This document shows, one piece after another, positions 50,704-59,599 of a stretch of 64,000 nucleotides of DNA (within the stretch, counting starts at the first letter, position 1; every line of letters starts with the position of its first letter). The position numbers were made by a program, and so were the translations under genes. Below the pieces are notes generated by a model, which saw only the letters and a program-made list of their open reading frames with translations, was not told where the DNA came from and ran no database searches. Source of the DNA: Caldalkalibacillus thermarum (GTDB taxonomy: Bacteria > Bacillota > Bacilli > Caldalkalibacillales > Caldalkalibacillaceae); assembly GCF_014644735.1 (NCBI RefSeq), contig NZ_BMKZ01000002.1, positions 1 through 64,000 on the forward strand. The letters are read 5' to 3'.

Positions 50704-51507
50704 CTATTGATCAGAATTGAAGGGATGGTCATCATCAATCCGGATCCGCACAATATCAAGCCCTCTTCCCGTTTCACTGTCGATGGTAATCAATACGGCA
50801 TTCAATTGGACAGGACCTTGTTTTAAAACCTCGAAGCGGGCGGGTAATGCGGTCAAAAACCGGTATAAAACCGCTTCTTTTTTCATGCCCAGAATACCAT
50901 TGCGGGGACCTGTCATGCCTACATCTGTTATGTAAGCGGTTTGCTTAGGCAACAGGCGCTCATCGGCTGTCTGGACATGGGTATGGGTGCCTACCACTGC
51001 GGACACTCTTCCGTCCAAGTACCATCCCATCGCTTCCTTTTCACTTGTGGCCTCAGCATGAAAATCTACGAAAATAATGGGTGTTTCTTTTTTAACCAGA
51101 TCAATTAATTCATCAGCTTTTCGGAACGGACAATCAATGGCTGGTAAAAAAGTGCGTCCTTGAAGATTGATCACCGCTATTTTGTGCTGGTTTACATTTA
51201 GAATTGTATATCCTCTTCCCGGAGCTCCCTCCGGAAAGTTTGCGGGGCGAATCACATTGGTGGCTTGCTCCAAGAAGTCTCCTGTATCTTTTTGATCCCA
51301 AGTATGATTACCCAGTGTAATGACCTGGGCCCCAACTTCAAATAATTGCTTGGCAATTTTTTCTGTAATCCCCTTTCCGCCCGCTGCATTCTCACCGTTA
51401 ACAATTGTAACGGTTGGCTGGTATTTAGCTTTAAGCTTTGGCAAGTACTTATTAACCATGTCCCTGCCGGGCGAACCAACAATATCGCCAATAAACAAAA
51501 CCTTCAT
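50704..51507 (-). CDS. ymdB: YmdB phosphodiesterase
   Basis: Calcineurin-like metallophosphoesterase, 267 residues, that acts on 2',3'-cyclic nucleotides and affects biofilm versus motility decisions in B. subtilis. Metal motifs: LFIGDIVGSPGRD, TIVNGENAAGGKG, VITLGNHTWDQKD and FVDFHAEATSEK, VVGTHTHVQTAD. AAAGGAGGG precedes ATG 51507. It lies downstream of rny, as in Bacillus. Confidence 0.95.
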   Translation of the reverse strand: MKVLFIGDIVGSPGRDMVNKYLPKLKAKYQPTVTIVNGENAAGGKGITEKIAKQLFEVGAQVITLGNHTWDQKDTGDFLEQATNVIRPANFPEGAPGRGYTILNVNQHKIAVINLQGRTFLPAIDCPFRKADELIDLVKKETPIIFVDFHAEATSEKEAMGWYLDGRVSAVVGTHTHVQTADERLLPKQTAYITDVGMTGPRNGILGMKKEAVLYRFLTALPARFEVLKQGPVQLNAVLITIDSETGRGLDIVRIRIDDDHPFNSDQ

Positions 51508-51538
51508 GGATTCCCTCCTTTATTACTTTAATTTTATT

Positions 51539-51580
51539 ATATTTTAGCAGTCGAGTCGAAAAAAATATTTTAGCAGTCGA
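51539..51580. repeat. 16-bp direct repeat, period 26
   Basis: ATATTTTAGCAGTCGA at 51539-51554 and again at 51565-51580, in the gap between rny and ymdB. Confidence 0.95.
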
Positions 51581-51626
51581 AAAAATAAAGTGGCACTTAG
51601 GCCACTTTATTTTTTTACCCTCTGCT

Positions 51627-53180
51627 TTATTTTGCATATTCCACCGCTCGCGTTTCACGGATGACAGTGACCTTGATATGGCCGGGATAATCCAGTTCAG
51701 CCTCAATTTTTTTACTGATTTCCCGGGCCAGCTGATAAGCTTCAAGGTCGTCAACCATATCTGGTTTAACCAATATCCGTACTTCACGGCCAGCTTGAAT
51801 CGCGTAAGATTTCTCTACACCCTCAAATGATTCAGTAATTTCCTCTAATTTTTCCAGACGTTTAAGGTATGTTTCCAGTGTTTCACGCCGTGCTCCTGGC
51901 CGTGCAGCAGAAAGGGCGTCAGCAGCCCCAACTAAGGCGGCAATGACCGAAGCGGGCTCCACATCTCCGTGGTGGGAAGCAATCCCGTCAATCACCACTT
52001 CAGGTTCATTGTACTTTTTGGCCAATTCAATACCAATCTCCACATGACTGCCTTCCACTTCATGGTCGATGGCTTTACCAATATCATGCAACAAGCCAGC
52101 CCGCTTAGCCAGGTTCACATCTTCCCCTAACTCAGCAGCCATCAGGCCCGTTAAGAAGGCCACTTCCATGGAGTGTTTAAGCACATTTTGGCCATAGCTT
52201 GTTCTAAAGTGCAAACGTCCCAGGATTTTAATAAGGTCAGGATGAAGACCATGAACACCCGTTTCAAAGGTGGCTTGTTCGCCGTAGTTACGGATACGTT
52301 CATCCACCTCACGGCGTGCTTTTTCCACCATCTCTTCTATTCGTGCCGGATGGATGCGTCCATCAGCAACCAATTTCTCCAGTGCCGTTTTGGCAATCTC
52401 TCGACGAATCGGATCAAAGCCTGACAAAATAACCGCTTCAGGCGTATCATCAATAATCAGATCAATACCCGTCAATGTTTCCAACGTCCGGATGTTACGT
52501 CCCTCACGGCCGATAATCCGGCCCTTCATTTCATCGTTAGGCAGATTGACAACCGATACCGTTGTCTCTGCCACATGATCGGCAGCACAACGCTGTATGG
52601 CTAATGATAAAATTTTCCTGGCTTTTTTCTCTGCCTCCTCTTTTGCTTGTGTTTCAATCTCTTTCGCTAACATGGCGGCTTCATGCCGGACTTCTTTCTC
52701 CACATTGGAGAGAATAATCTGTTTGGCTTCCTCATGACTCAAATTAGCGATGCGTTCCAGCTCTGCCTGCTGTTCTTTATATAATGCTTCTACTTTGCTT
52801 TCCATCTCTTCAACTTGCCGTTGCCTTTGGCTGAGGGATTCTTCTTTTTGCTCCAGAGCATTTAATTTGCGGTCCAGCGCTTCTTCTTTGTGGATGATCC
52901 GGCGCTCTTGTTGTTGAATTTCTTGTCGGCGCAGTTTAAACTCTTCCTCCGCTTCCGAGCGAATCTTAAACGCTTCATCTTTCGCTTCCAAGATTGTTTC
53001 TTTCTTTAACCTTTCGGCTTCCTTTTTAGCGTCATCTATGATTTGCTCAGCAGCTGATTCGGCACTTTTAATTTTTGCCTCAGCAATCGATTTGCGAATC
53101 AAGTACCCAGCACCTACACCGACAGCAACTGAGACCAGCAAAATGGAGATGCCTGGGAGCAAGGAAATCGTTATCGTCAT
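51627..53180 (-). CDS. rny: Ribonuclease Y
   Basis: Membrane-anchored endonuclease that starts mRNA decay and processing. The 517 residues have one N-terminal transmembrane helix ([24 protein letters not shown]) and a long coiled coil (about 30-190, rich in Glu, Lys and Gln). A KH domain follows ([27 protein letters not shown]), then an HD domain ([39 protein letters not shown]). ATG 53180 is the better spaced of two tandem ATGs after AGGAGGTGA. Its partner RicA is at 36619. A strong promoter lies at 53332-53360. Confidence 0.97.
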   Translation of the reverse strand: MTITISLLPGISILLVSVAVGVGAGYLIRKSIAEAKIKSAESAAEQIIDDAKKEAERLKKETILEAKDEAFKIRSEAEEEFKLRRQEIQQQERRIIHKEEALDRKLNALEQKEESLSQRQRQVEEMESKVEALYKEQQAELERIANLSHEEAKQIILSNVEKEVRHEAAMLAKEIETQAKEEAEKKARKILSLAIQRCAADHVAETTVSVVNLPNDEMKGRIIGREGRNIRTLETLTGIDLIIDDTPEAVILSGFDPIRREIAKTALEKLVADGRIHPARIEEMVEKARREVDERIRNYGEQATFETGVHGLHPDLIKILGRLHFRTSYGQNVLKHSMEVAFLTGLMAAELGEDVNLAKRAGLLHDIGKAIDHEVEGSHVEIGIELAKKYNEPEVVIDGIASHHGDVEPASVIAALVGAADALSAARPGARRETLETYLKRLEKLEEITESFEGVEKSYAIQAGREVRILVKPDMVDDLEAYQLAREISKKIEAELDYPGHIKVTVIRETRAVEYAK

Positions 53181-53331
53181 CATTTCACCTCCTCTTGCAC
53201 TCATTGCTGGCTCGGTGACTCCCTCTCATACGGTTACGTCCATCCATGCACCATGTTTTTGGCAAAAAAAAGAAAAAAGCTCTCTGTCAACTATGTTTGT
53301 CTGGCTGTGCACACAATAAATGTGCATTATA

Positions 53332-53360
53332 ATTGTATATTTGTCCCAACATCATGTCAA
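53332..53360 (-). promoter_or_regulatory. rny promoter
   Basis: On the minus strand TTGACA (53360-53355), 17 bases, TACAAT (53337-53332). The leader is about 140 bases. Confidence 0.75.
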
Positions 53361-53374
53361 GTTGATGGGTCCGG

Positions 53375-54019
53375 CTAACAATCTTCCTGTTCCTCATCTA
53401 CAAGGTGTTTACAGACCCTTTCAATCACATGTGACGGATATCCCCTCCGGCTAAGGTAAGTGAATAGTTTGTATTTCCGTAATTTTGGATCTGAACTGTC
53501 ATACTTTTTCGCCCGTTTTTTGGCCAGAGTAAAACAGGCCTCATACTCAGCTTCCTGATCCATCTGCTCTAATGCCCGCTGGATAACAGACTCTTCAATT
53601 CCTTTTTCTTTCAATTCCTGACGGAGAAGATAGCGCCCTTTATGTTTGGTTTTCACCCGTTCCTCTATCCATTGCCAAGCAAAGGCTTCATCATCCAGGT
53701 AACCTTCATTGATCCACTTTTGTACTACTTCTTCTATCAGCTCCTGGTCAAACCCTTTCTGCTGGAGATAACTTCTCATTTCGAACGTTGTACGGGGACG
53801 ATAGCTGAGCAAGCGCAAACCAGCATGTTCAATCTTTTTTTTCTCTTCCTCCCTTAGAATCTCCTGTAAGTCGGCCTGATTGACTTGCTTGCCTTTGAGC
53901 AGCCGTTTATCCACCAGAACGTCTTCATGAACCGAAAAAGCATATTCATCATTAAGATAAACATCATAGCGGTGAGCATCACGGCCATGCTGTTTAATTT
54001 TCGTTATTTTCCTGCTCAT
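53375..54019 (-). CDS. recX: Regulatory protein RecX
   Basis: Modulates RecA filaments. The 214 residues form three-helix repeats. KIEHAGLRLLSYRPRTTFEMRSYLQQKGFDQELIEEVVQKWINEGYLDDEAFAWQWIEER is the first pair of repeats, and YLLRQELKEKGIEESVIQRAL the next. The N-terminal strand segment YDVYLNDEYAFSVHEDVLVDKRLLKG is characteristic. ATG 54019 is preferred because AAGGTG lies six bases before it. It lies 64 bases after recA and is probably read from the recA promoter. Confidence 0.92.
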   Translation of the reverse strand: MSRKITKIKQHGRDAHRYDVYLNDEYAFSVHEDVLVDKRLLKGKQVNQADLQEILREEEKKKIEHAGLRLLSYRPRTTFEMRSYLQQKGFDQELIEEVVQKWINEGYLDDEAFAWQWIEERVKTKHKGRYLLRQELKEKGIEESVIQRALEQMDQEAEYEACFTLAKKRAKKYDSSDPKLRKYKLFTYLSRRGYPSHVIERVCKHLVDEEQEDC

Positions 54020-54083
54020 CACGATCACCTTTTTTCTTGTGGTGATTAAACAAAGAGAAGGGGGAGATTCCCCCTTCCAAACG

Positions 54084-55142
54084 TCATGAGTCTAAGTCAA
54101 GGGTCAATTCTTCCTTTACCTCTTGATTTTGGTTCTCAGGATAGGTGACAGCTTCCAGTCCAAAGTGTTGCCTGATTTTATTTTCGATTTCCAAACACAG
54201 GTCCGGATGTTCCACTAAGTATTGCTTGGCATTCTCGCGGCCCTGTCCTAATCGTTGATCATTATAAGAATACCAGGCCCCGCTTTTCTGAATAATATCC
54301 AGATCTGAAGCCATGTCCAGCACGCTGCCTTCACGGGAAATGCCCTCACCGTACATAATATCCACATCGCATGACTTGAAAGGCGGGGCCACTTTGTTTT
54401 TGACCACTTTGATTTTGGTCTTGTTACCGATCAGATCGTTCCCTTGTTTAATCGTCTCTGCTCTGCGCACGTCAAGGCGAATGCTGGCATAGAACTTTAA
54501 GGCACGCCCACCGGGAGTGGTTTCCGGGTTGCCAAACATCACGCCAACTTTTTCACGAATCTGGTTAATGAAGATGGCAATCGTTTTTGATTTGCTGATG
54601 GCTCCGGAAAGTTTGCGCAGAGCTTGGGACATAAGCCGGGCTTGCAAACCCACATGGGAATCTCCCATTTCCCCTTCGATCTCAGCTTTGGGAACCAGTG
54701 CTGCCACTGAGTCGATGACAATAATGTCAATAGCACCGCTGCGCACGAGAGCTTCAGCAATTTCCAAAGCTTGTTCCCCTGTATCAGGCTGAGACAGGAG
54801 CAACTCATCAATGTTAACCCCTAGGTTTTTGGCATATTGGGGGTCAAGGGCATGTTCAGCATCAATAAATGCAGCTTGTCCTCCCATTTTTTGGGCTTCG
54901 GCAATGGCATGCAAAGCCACCGTTGTCTTACCTGACGACTCAGGCCCATATATTTCTACAATCCGCCCCCGCGGATAGCCGCCTACACCTAAAGCAATAT
55001 CCAAAGCAAGTGACCCGCTGGAAATAGTGGAGACTTGATTGTTAACGGCCGCCTCCCCCAATTTCATAATCGATCCTTTTCCAAACTGTTTCTCAATTTG
55101 ACGCAAAGCCATGTCTAAGGCTGCCCGACGATCAGACATCAT
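54084..55142 (-). CDS. recA: Recombinase RecA
   Basis: DNA strand exchange protein and co-protease for LexA cleavage. The 352 residues have [16 protein letters not shown], Walker [10 protein letters not shown], Walker [23 protein letters not shown], loop 2 region [17 protein letters not shown] and an acidic C-terminal tail. The start is ATG 55142 behind AAGGGAG. A LexA box of the form GAAT-N4-GTTC lies directly upstream of its promoter (55265-55278). It is followed by recX. Confidence 0.98.
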   Translation of the reverse strand: MMSDRRAALDMALRQIEKQFGKGSIMKLGEAAVNNQVSTISSGSLALDIALGVGGYPRGRIVEIYGPESSGKTTVALHAIAEAQKMGGQAAFIDAEHALDPQYAKNLGVNIDELLLSQPDTGEQALEIAEALVRSGAIDIIVIDSVAALVPKAEIEGEMGDSHVGLQARLMSQALRKLSGAISKSKTIAIFINQIREKVGVMFGNPETTPGGRALKFYASIRLDVRRAETIKQGNDLIGNKTKIKVVKNKVAPPFKSCDVDIMYGEGISREGSVLDMASDLDIIQKSGAWYSYNDQRLGQGRENAKQYLVEHPDLCLEIENKIRQHFGLEAVTYPENQNQEVKEELTLDLDS

Positions 55143-55226
55143 TCATCCAACTCTCCCTTGTCTTTAAATTTAAAATCCGTATGATTTCAACAGAGCTATG
55201 TATACCGAATATTCTCTTTAACAATT

Positions 55227-55255
55227 ATCATACCCTCTTTTTGTCCATTTGCCAA
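55227..55255 (-). promoter_or_regulatory. recA promoter
   Basis: On the minus strand TTGGCA (55255-55250), 17 bases, TATGAT (55232-55227). Confidence 0.7.
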
Positions 55256-55264
55256 TAGCAAAAT

Positions 55265-55278
55265 CGAACATTTATTCC
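55265..55278 (-). promoter_or_regulatory. LexA box of recA
   Basis: On the minus strand GAAT-AAAT-GTTCG, the same GAAT-N4-GTTC form as the B. subtilis recA box, ten bases upstream of the -35. Confidence 0.7.
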
Positions 55279-55292
55279 CTCTTGAGACCATC

Positions 55293-56549
55293 TCAACCAG
55301 ATTGGTTCCCTACCAGTTCTTTAACGGTTCTGATCAGGTAAAACAAAGCTAATTTAGCTGCCCGCGTTTGAACGGTGTGACGCAAGCCTCCCACATTCAC
55401 TTTATAAACCCTTGTCTTATGTTCACCGGCCACACCGATAAACACCAGCCCCACCGGTTTTCCTTCCTGTTGCTCAGGGCCAGCTACGCCAGTAACTGAC
55501 ACTCCCAAGTCAGTTTTAAATTTTTTGCGCACCTCTTCAGCCAAAATTCGTGCCGTTCTTTCACTAATCGCGCCATCTTGGCCCAAAACTTCAGGAGGAA
55601 CACCCAGCTCGCCCATTTTCACATCATTGGCATAGCAAACGATGCCCCCGGGAAACACCTGACTGGCTCCGCTTACCCGGGTGATAGAATGGCATACCAG
55701 TCCCCCGGTACAACTTTCCGCGGCAGCCACAGTAAGGTTGTTGTGATGCAACTGGCGGACAAGCACTTCTTCCAGTGTCTCCTCATCCCAGCCATACTGG
55801 TACTTCCCCACCCGCGCCTGGATTTCACGGATCAGACTGGCCATCTTCTGCTCCGCATCGGCTTTGCTTTTGGCGAAACTGGTGAGCCTTAAGGTTACTT
55901 CCCCTTCTTTGGCTAGCGGGGCAATGGTGGGATTGGTCTGGTTATTAATAAGATCTAAAAGCCGACTTTCGAGTGCTGACTCACCAATTCCGCAAAATCG
56001 CATCACTTTAGAGTGAACCACGTGTTGGTCAGGCGAAAGCTCTACAAGGTATGGACGGGCATATTTAAAGTACATCGGCTTCAGTTCGCCCGGCGGACCT
56101 GGGAACAGCAAATAATGAACCCCCTCATGTTTAACGGCCATTCCTGGGGCCAACCCGGTCTCATTGGGAAAGACACGGGCCCCATCAATAATCAGGGCCT
56201 GGCGCTTGTTATTCTCAGTCATCGGCACCTGTCTGGCTTCAAAAAAACGTTGAATCCTCTTCAGGGCTTGTGGCTCAAGCTTTAAGGAGCGTCCCACATG
56301 ACGGGCCACCACCTCTTTGGTTAAATCATCCTTGGTCGGTCCCAGCCCCCCGGTTAAAAGCACCAGATCAGAGCGGGAATGGGCAATAGCCAGCTGTGCA
56401 GCCAAACGGTCGGGGTTGTCACCTACAACAGAATGAAAGTAAACAGAAATGCCCAGGGCATTTAGTTGTTCAGACAAAAACTGGGCGTTAGTATTGACGA
56501 TTTGTCCCAACAGCAGCTCCGTACCAACCGCAATAATCTCCGCCTTCAC
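55293..56549 (-). CDS. cinA: CinA-family protein (competence/damage-inducible)
   Basis: A 418-residue two-domain protein. The N-terminal MoaB/Mog-like domain (KAEIIAVGTELLLGQIVNTNAQFLSEQL, LLTGGLGPTKDDLTKEVVARHVG) fits ADP-ribose or nucleotide hydrolysis. The C-terminal CinA domain (VAAAESCTGGLVCHSITRVSGASQVFPGGIVCYAND) is the nicotinamide-nucleotide deamidase part (PncC-type), which recycles NMN. The start is GTG 56549, seven bases after AGGAG. It lies 83 bases after pgsA and upstream of recA, as usual in Bacilli. Confidence 0.94.
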   Translation of the reverse strand: MKAEIIAVGTELLLGQIVNTNAQFLSEQLNALGISVYFHSVVGDNPDRLAAQLAIAHSRSDLVLLTGGLGPTKDDLTKEVVARHVGRSLKLEPQALKRIQRFFEARQVPMTENNKRQALIIDGARVFPNETGLAPGMAVKHEGVHYLLFPGPPGELKPMYFKYARPYLVELSPDQHVVHSKVMRFCGIGESALESRLLDLINNQTNPTIAPLAKEGEVTLRLTSFAKSKADAEQKMASLIREIQARVGKYQYGWDEETLEEVLVRQLHHNNLTVAAAESCTGGLVCHSITRVSGASQVFPGGIVCYANDVKMGELGVPPEVLGQDGAISERTARILAEEVRKKFKTDLGVSVTGVAGPEQQEGKPVGLVFIGVAGEHKTRVYKVNVGGLRHTVQTRAAKLALFYLIRTVKELVGNQSG

Positions 56550-56632
56550 ACTTCCACTCCTCACATCTTAGTGGTTGACCCTCATTAAGTGTAAAAAAGA
56601 CAAGGTGCCTGCCTCAACCTTGTCCGTGACTT

Positions 56633-57217
56633 TCATATCGACCTTTTAAATTGGATCACTTTTCGATTTTTAACAAAGTAATCAACTCCTGACCAAATCG
56701 TGACGATGACAGCCACCCACATGGCAAACGGCGCAAAGGGAATGCCAACGAGACTAAACGGAAAATTATTCAGCATAACAGCCACGATGGCAACAATTTG
56801 AGTCAGTGTTTTTAACTTGGCCAACGGGCTGGCTTCAATCACATGGCCCTCTGCTACCGCCACCAGCCGCAATCCTGTAACAGCAAACTCACGGCTGATA
56901 ATCACGATGGCCATCCACCCTTCAATACTGCCTCGGTCCACCAAGGAAATTAAGGCTGCCGTAATCAATAATTTATCGGCTAAAGGATCTAAAAACTTGC
57001 CAAAATTAGTCACCATTTTCTTTTTGCGGGCAATATACCCGTCCAGGCCATCGGTACTGGCTGCAATAATAAAGACAACAGTGGCGATGATTTCAGAATA
57101 TGTAATGGACACACCGGCAAAGGTGACCGAACCAAGGTCAAAGTGAATGAGCAAGAACAGCATGACGACTGGAACCAGAAAAACCCTGGCCAATGTAATT
57201 TTATTCGCTAGATTCAT
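56633..57217 (-). CDS. pgsA: CDP-diacylglycerol-glycerol-3-phosphate 3-phosphatidyltransferase
   Basis: Makes phosphatidylglycerol phosphate, the committed step to phosphatidylglycerol and cardiolipin, in the membrane. The 194 residues have the CDP-alcohol transferase motif DGLDGYIARKKKMVTNFGKFLDPLADK (DGX2AR-X8-GX3DX3D). The N-terminus NLANKITLARVFLVPVVMLFLL is typical, and four to six helices are present. ATG 57217 follows TGGAGGA. The promoter has a perfect 16-bp palindrome over its -10 box. Confidence 0.95.
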   Translation of the reverse strand: MNLANKITLARVFLVPVVMLFLLIHFDLGSVTFAGVSITYSEIIATVVFIIAASTDGLDGYIARKKKMVTNFGKFLDPLADKLLITAALISLVDRGSIEGWMAIVIISREFAVTGLRLVAVAEGHVIEASPLAKLKTLTQIVAIVAVMLNNFPFSLVGIPFAPFAMWVAVIVTIWSGVDYFVKNRKVIQFKRSI

Positions 57218-57283
57218 GCAGTTTTCCTCCAAGTCATCAAGGGCGGTGATGTAGGAAACGTCACTTGGTCACAGGACTTCAAG

Positions 57284-57299
57284 ATACTGATATCAGTAT
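57284..57299. promoter_or_regulatory. Perfect 16-bp palindrome over the pgsA -10 box
   Basis: ATACTGATATCAGTAT, each half the exact complement of the other, overlapping the TATACT box at 57300-57295. It is a candidate operator for an unknown regulator of phospholipid synthesis. Confidence 0.6.
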
Positions 57300-57323
57300 A
57301 ATATATGGGATATAGCATGTCAA
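57295..57323 (-). promoter_or_regulatory. pgsA-cinA promoter
   Basis: On the minus strand TTGACA (57323-57318), 17 bases, TATACT (57300-57295), near consensus. Confidence 0.8.
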
Positions 57324-57344
57324 AATACGGCAACATGTTTTAAA

Positions 57345-57380
57345 GAAAAAAAGAGCCATATTGGGGTTAGCAACATGGCT
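57345..57380 (-). terminator. Terminator of the ymfK-ymfM unit
   Basis: AGCCAT (57354-57359) pairs with ATGGCT (57375-57380), with T's on the minus-strand side. Confidence 0.75.
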
Positions 57381-57388
57381 AAATAGTT

Positions 57389-58279
57389 TTACTCCGCCGG
57401 ATTAAAGTTAATCACAATATGATGAACCTGGGACAGACCGGAGAGATCAACAGGCTGGTCATTAATATATAATTGTGCCCCAGGGGTATTGCCAAAGTGG
57501 AATCTTACTTGTTCGTAACTGGAAAGATCCCACTCCTTACTTGACCCTTGTGTCAGTAATAACTGATCTATTTCCTGACCAGCTGCTTCATCGTTTAAGC
57601 TATACCAAACATCCCCGTTTGCTGCCTCCAAGCGGACCACCATCTCTGTGGCATTCTCATATGTATAGTAAGTCCGGTTACCTTCTGTTTCCCCCCTTGT
57701 TAATACAGGCTCAAGGAACGCATTTTCTGCTTGTTGGACGGGCTCATTTTCAGACTGGTTTTCTTTACCGTTTTGTCCATTGGTTTCGGTTGCTCCTCCA
57801 TTTTGTTCCTCTTCGCTCACCACTTCCCCGTCACTATCCACTCCGGGAGCATCATCCAGTGGTGCGCCTGCTTCAGGATTGATAAAGTTCACAGCAGAGA
57901 TGTAGATCACAAACCCAATTAACAGTAAAAAGGCATAAAAAAGGAGATTGGAAACCCACTTTCCTCCTGCGGTTGAAGATGGCCTTCGGGTTCTGCGGCT
58001 CTTACGCTGGGGCGTCTGGACCAATTCTGTCGGAGTTTGGGGCACACGCGGAAGTTCATGGGAAAATTGCTCCAGCACCTGCTCAGGATTAAGCCCCAGT
58101 GCTTCGGCATAACTTTTGATGAACGCTCGGGCATAAAAAGCTCCGGGCAAAGCGTTGTACTCTCCTTTTTCAATGGCCTCCAGGTACCGCTTGCGAATCT
58201 TTGTCACTTCCTGGATTTCCTCCAGGGTCATCTTCTTCTCTTTCCGTGTCTCTTTCAGGTAGCGACCCAGTTCTGACAA
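57389..58279 (-). CDS. ymfM: RodZ-like protein YmfM (helix-turn-helix, membrane helix, DUF4115)
   Basis: A 296-residue bitopic protein linking the cytoplasm to the outside, related to the shape protein RodZ. An N-terminal cytoplasmic helix-turn-helix domain (LGRYLKETRKEKKMTLEEIQEVTKIRKRYLEAIEKGEYNALPG, residues 3-46) is followed by a basic linker (RKSRRTRR) and one transmembrane helix (LLFYAFLLLIGFVIYISAVNF). An acidic outer linker leads to a C-terminal DUF4115 domain (VVRLEAANGDVWYSL, VRFHFGNTPGAQLYIND). The start is TTG 58279 behind GGAGGTGA. It overlaps ymfK by 8 bases or lies end to end with it, so the two are coupled. Confidence 0.9.
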   Translation of the reverse strand: MSELGRYLKETRKEKKMTLEEIQEVTKIRKRYLEAIEKGEYNALPGAFYARAFIKSYAEALGLNPEQVLEQFSHELPRVPQTPTELVQTPQRKSRRTRRPSSTAGGKWVSNLLFYAFLLLIGFVIYISAVNFINPEAGAPLDDAPGVDSDGEVVSEEEQNGGATETNGQNGKENQSENEPVQQAENAFLEPVLTRGETEGNRTYYTYENATEMVVRLEAANGDVWYSLNDEAAGQEIDQLLLTQGSSKEWDLSSYEQVRFHFGNTPGAQLYINDQPVDLSGLSQVHHIVINFNPAE

Positions 58280-58284
58280 AAGAG

Positions 58285-59103
58285 TCACCTCCAATCACTG
58301 TTAAAATTTGAAATCTGGGGGTCAATATCATAGGGCATCTCTTCGTTTTCATAGTTGCGCAACTCAATAATGAAGTCAAAATCCTCCAAACTGTATTCGG
58401 TGTAACGCACAAAAATATCGGGGTGTTCCACCACCTTAGTTGCATCCAGCCGCAAAACTTCCCTGAGCAGCGTCTGATGTTGTTCAGGCGCCCGTGTAGT
58501 GGAAACAATGCCATCAATAATAAAAACATGATCAGGTGAGAGCTCATCATCAGCCATTTGACTGCGAATGGTTTGTTTTAACAAGGTGGACGAAACAAAG
58601 GACCACCGTTTGTTGGCACAAACACTGGAGGCGACAATAGATTCCGTTTTGCCTACTCTCGGTCTTCCTCTGATCCCGATGAGTTGATGACCCTCTTTTT
58701 TGAAAATTTCAGCCAGGAAATCAACCAAGAGCCCTATCTCGTCACGGACAAAACGAAACGTTTTTTTATCATCGGCATCACGAGAGATGTAACGGCCGTG
58801 GCGAACGGCCAAACGGTCACGTAAGTGGGGATGGCGTAGTTTCGTAATGGAGATGTTATTGACCCTTTCTAACAGACTTCTTAACAACTCAATACGCTCG
58901 TCATCATCACTTTCCAAAATCATCCCCCGCCGGTTTAAGTCTACACCGTTAATGGTAATGATATTAATCTTTAGCATGCCTAACAGGGAGGAAATATCAC
59001 CAAGCAACCCGGGGCGGTTTTCATGAATCAGATACTCCAAATACCATTCTTTTTTCTCTGGTTTCTCATCAGCCACACTGATCAACCCTTCCAGCATTTT
59101 CAA
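58285..59103 (-). CDS. ymfK: DUF3388-family protein YmfK
   Basis: A 272-residue soluble protein. The N-terminal ACT-like domain (WYLEYLIHENRPGLLGDISSLLGMLKINIITINGVDLNRRGMILESDDDERIELL) suggests small-molecule sensing. A P-loop-like GIRGRPRVGKTESIVASSV and an Asp-rich FIIDGIVSTTR follow, resembling an NTPase. In B. subtilis ymfK lies in the same order between ymfJ and ymfM. The function is unknown. A short duplication (59102-59123) lies around its start. Confidence 0.85.
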   Translation of the reverse strand: MKMLEGLISVADEKPEKKEWYLEYLIHENRPGLLGDISSLLGMLKINIITINGVDLNRRGMILESDDDERIELLRSLLERVNNISITKLRHPHLRDRLAVRHGRYISRDADDKKTFRFVRDEIGLLVDFLAEIFKKEGHQLIGIRGRPRVGKTESIVASSVCANKRWSFVSSTLLKQTIRSQMADDELSPDHVFIIDGIVSTTRAPEQHQTLLREVLRLDATKVVEHPDIFVRYTEYSLEDFDFIIELRNYENEEMPYDIDPQISNFNSDWR

Positions 59104-59123
59104 TGTACTACTAATGTACTATC
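59102..59123. repeat. 11-bp head-to-tail duplication
   Basis: AATGTACTACT (59102-59112) followed directly by AATGTACTATC (59113-59123), just upstream of ymfK. Confidence 0.85.
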
Positions 59124-59198
59124 GACACTATTCTACACAATGAGAAGAGTTCCTGCTACTTTAGTTGAAAAATTTTTGGATAAAATGACAAACAGATA

Positions 59199-59226
59199 AA
59201 CGCCCTTTCTGGCGAAAGAGCGTTTA
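59199..59226 (-). terminator. Terminator of ymfJ
   Basis: AAACGC-CTTT pairs with AAAG-GCGTTT around six bases. Confidence 0.7.
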
Positions 59227-59254
59227 TGCTGAGTCTCAACTTGGTTTCTTGCAG

Positions 59255-59515
59255 TTAGTGCGTCGTGCCTTCATTTTGGACAAGTTTGACCATCAATTGA
59301 GCAAGGACCTTTTGTTCTTCTTCACTGCTCGCATCCCACAATGCTTTGAGCAAACGTTCCTCAGCGTTCTTAGGCTCCACTTCAGCAGACAAATAGTCCC
59401 CGATGCGGTAAGCCATTTCATTGATAACTTCCTGGGTCATCCCACCTTGCTGCGCCGCTTCCAAGCGGTCACCCAAAAAGTCTTTCCATTGCTCAAAATT
59501 ATCTAAAATAGACAT
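59255..59515 (-). CDS. ymfJ: DUF3243-family protein YmfJ
   Basis: An 86-residue acidic helical protein of the DUF3243 family (ILDNFEQWKDFLGDRLEAAQQGGMTQEVINEMAYRIGDYLSAEVEPKN). Function unknown; a conserved member of the ymf cluster. ATG 59515 follows AGGAGGT. It is flanked by a terminator on its downstream side. Confidence 0.88.
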   Translation of the reverse strand: MSILDNFEQWKDFLGDRLEAAQQGGMTQEVINEMAYRIGDYLSAEVEPKNAEERLLKALWDASSEEEQKVLAQLMVKLVQNEGTTH

Positions 59516-59599
59516 GTTTTACCTCCTCGCCATCAACATGGTAATGAGTGGGGATTCATCTTTTAATATGGTTATATGGAAGGGGAATTATTCATCAAA

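Noticed and set aside
55203-55220. GAATATTCTCT near recA considered as a LexA box
   Set aside because: The half-sites do not match GAAY-N4-RTTC; the site at 55265-55278 does.
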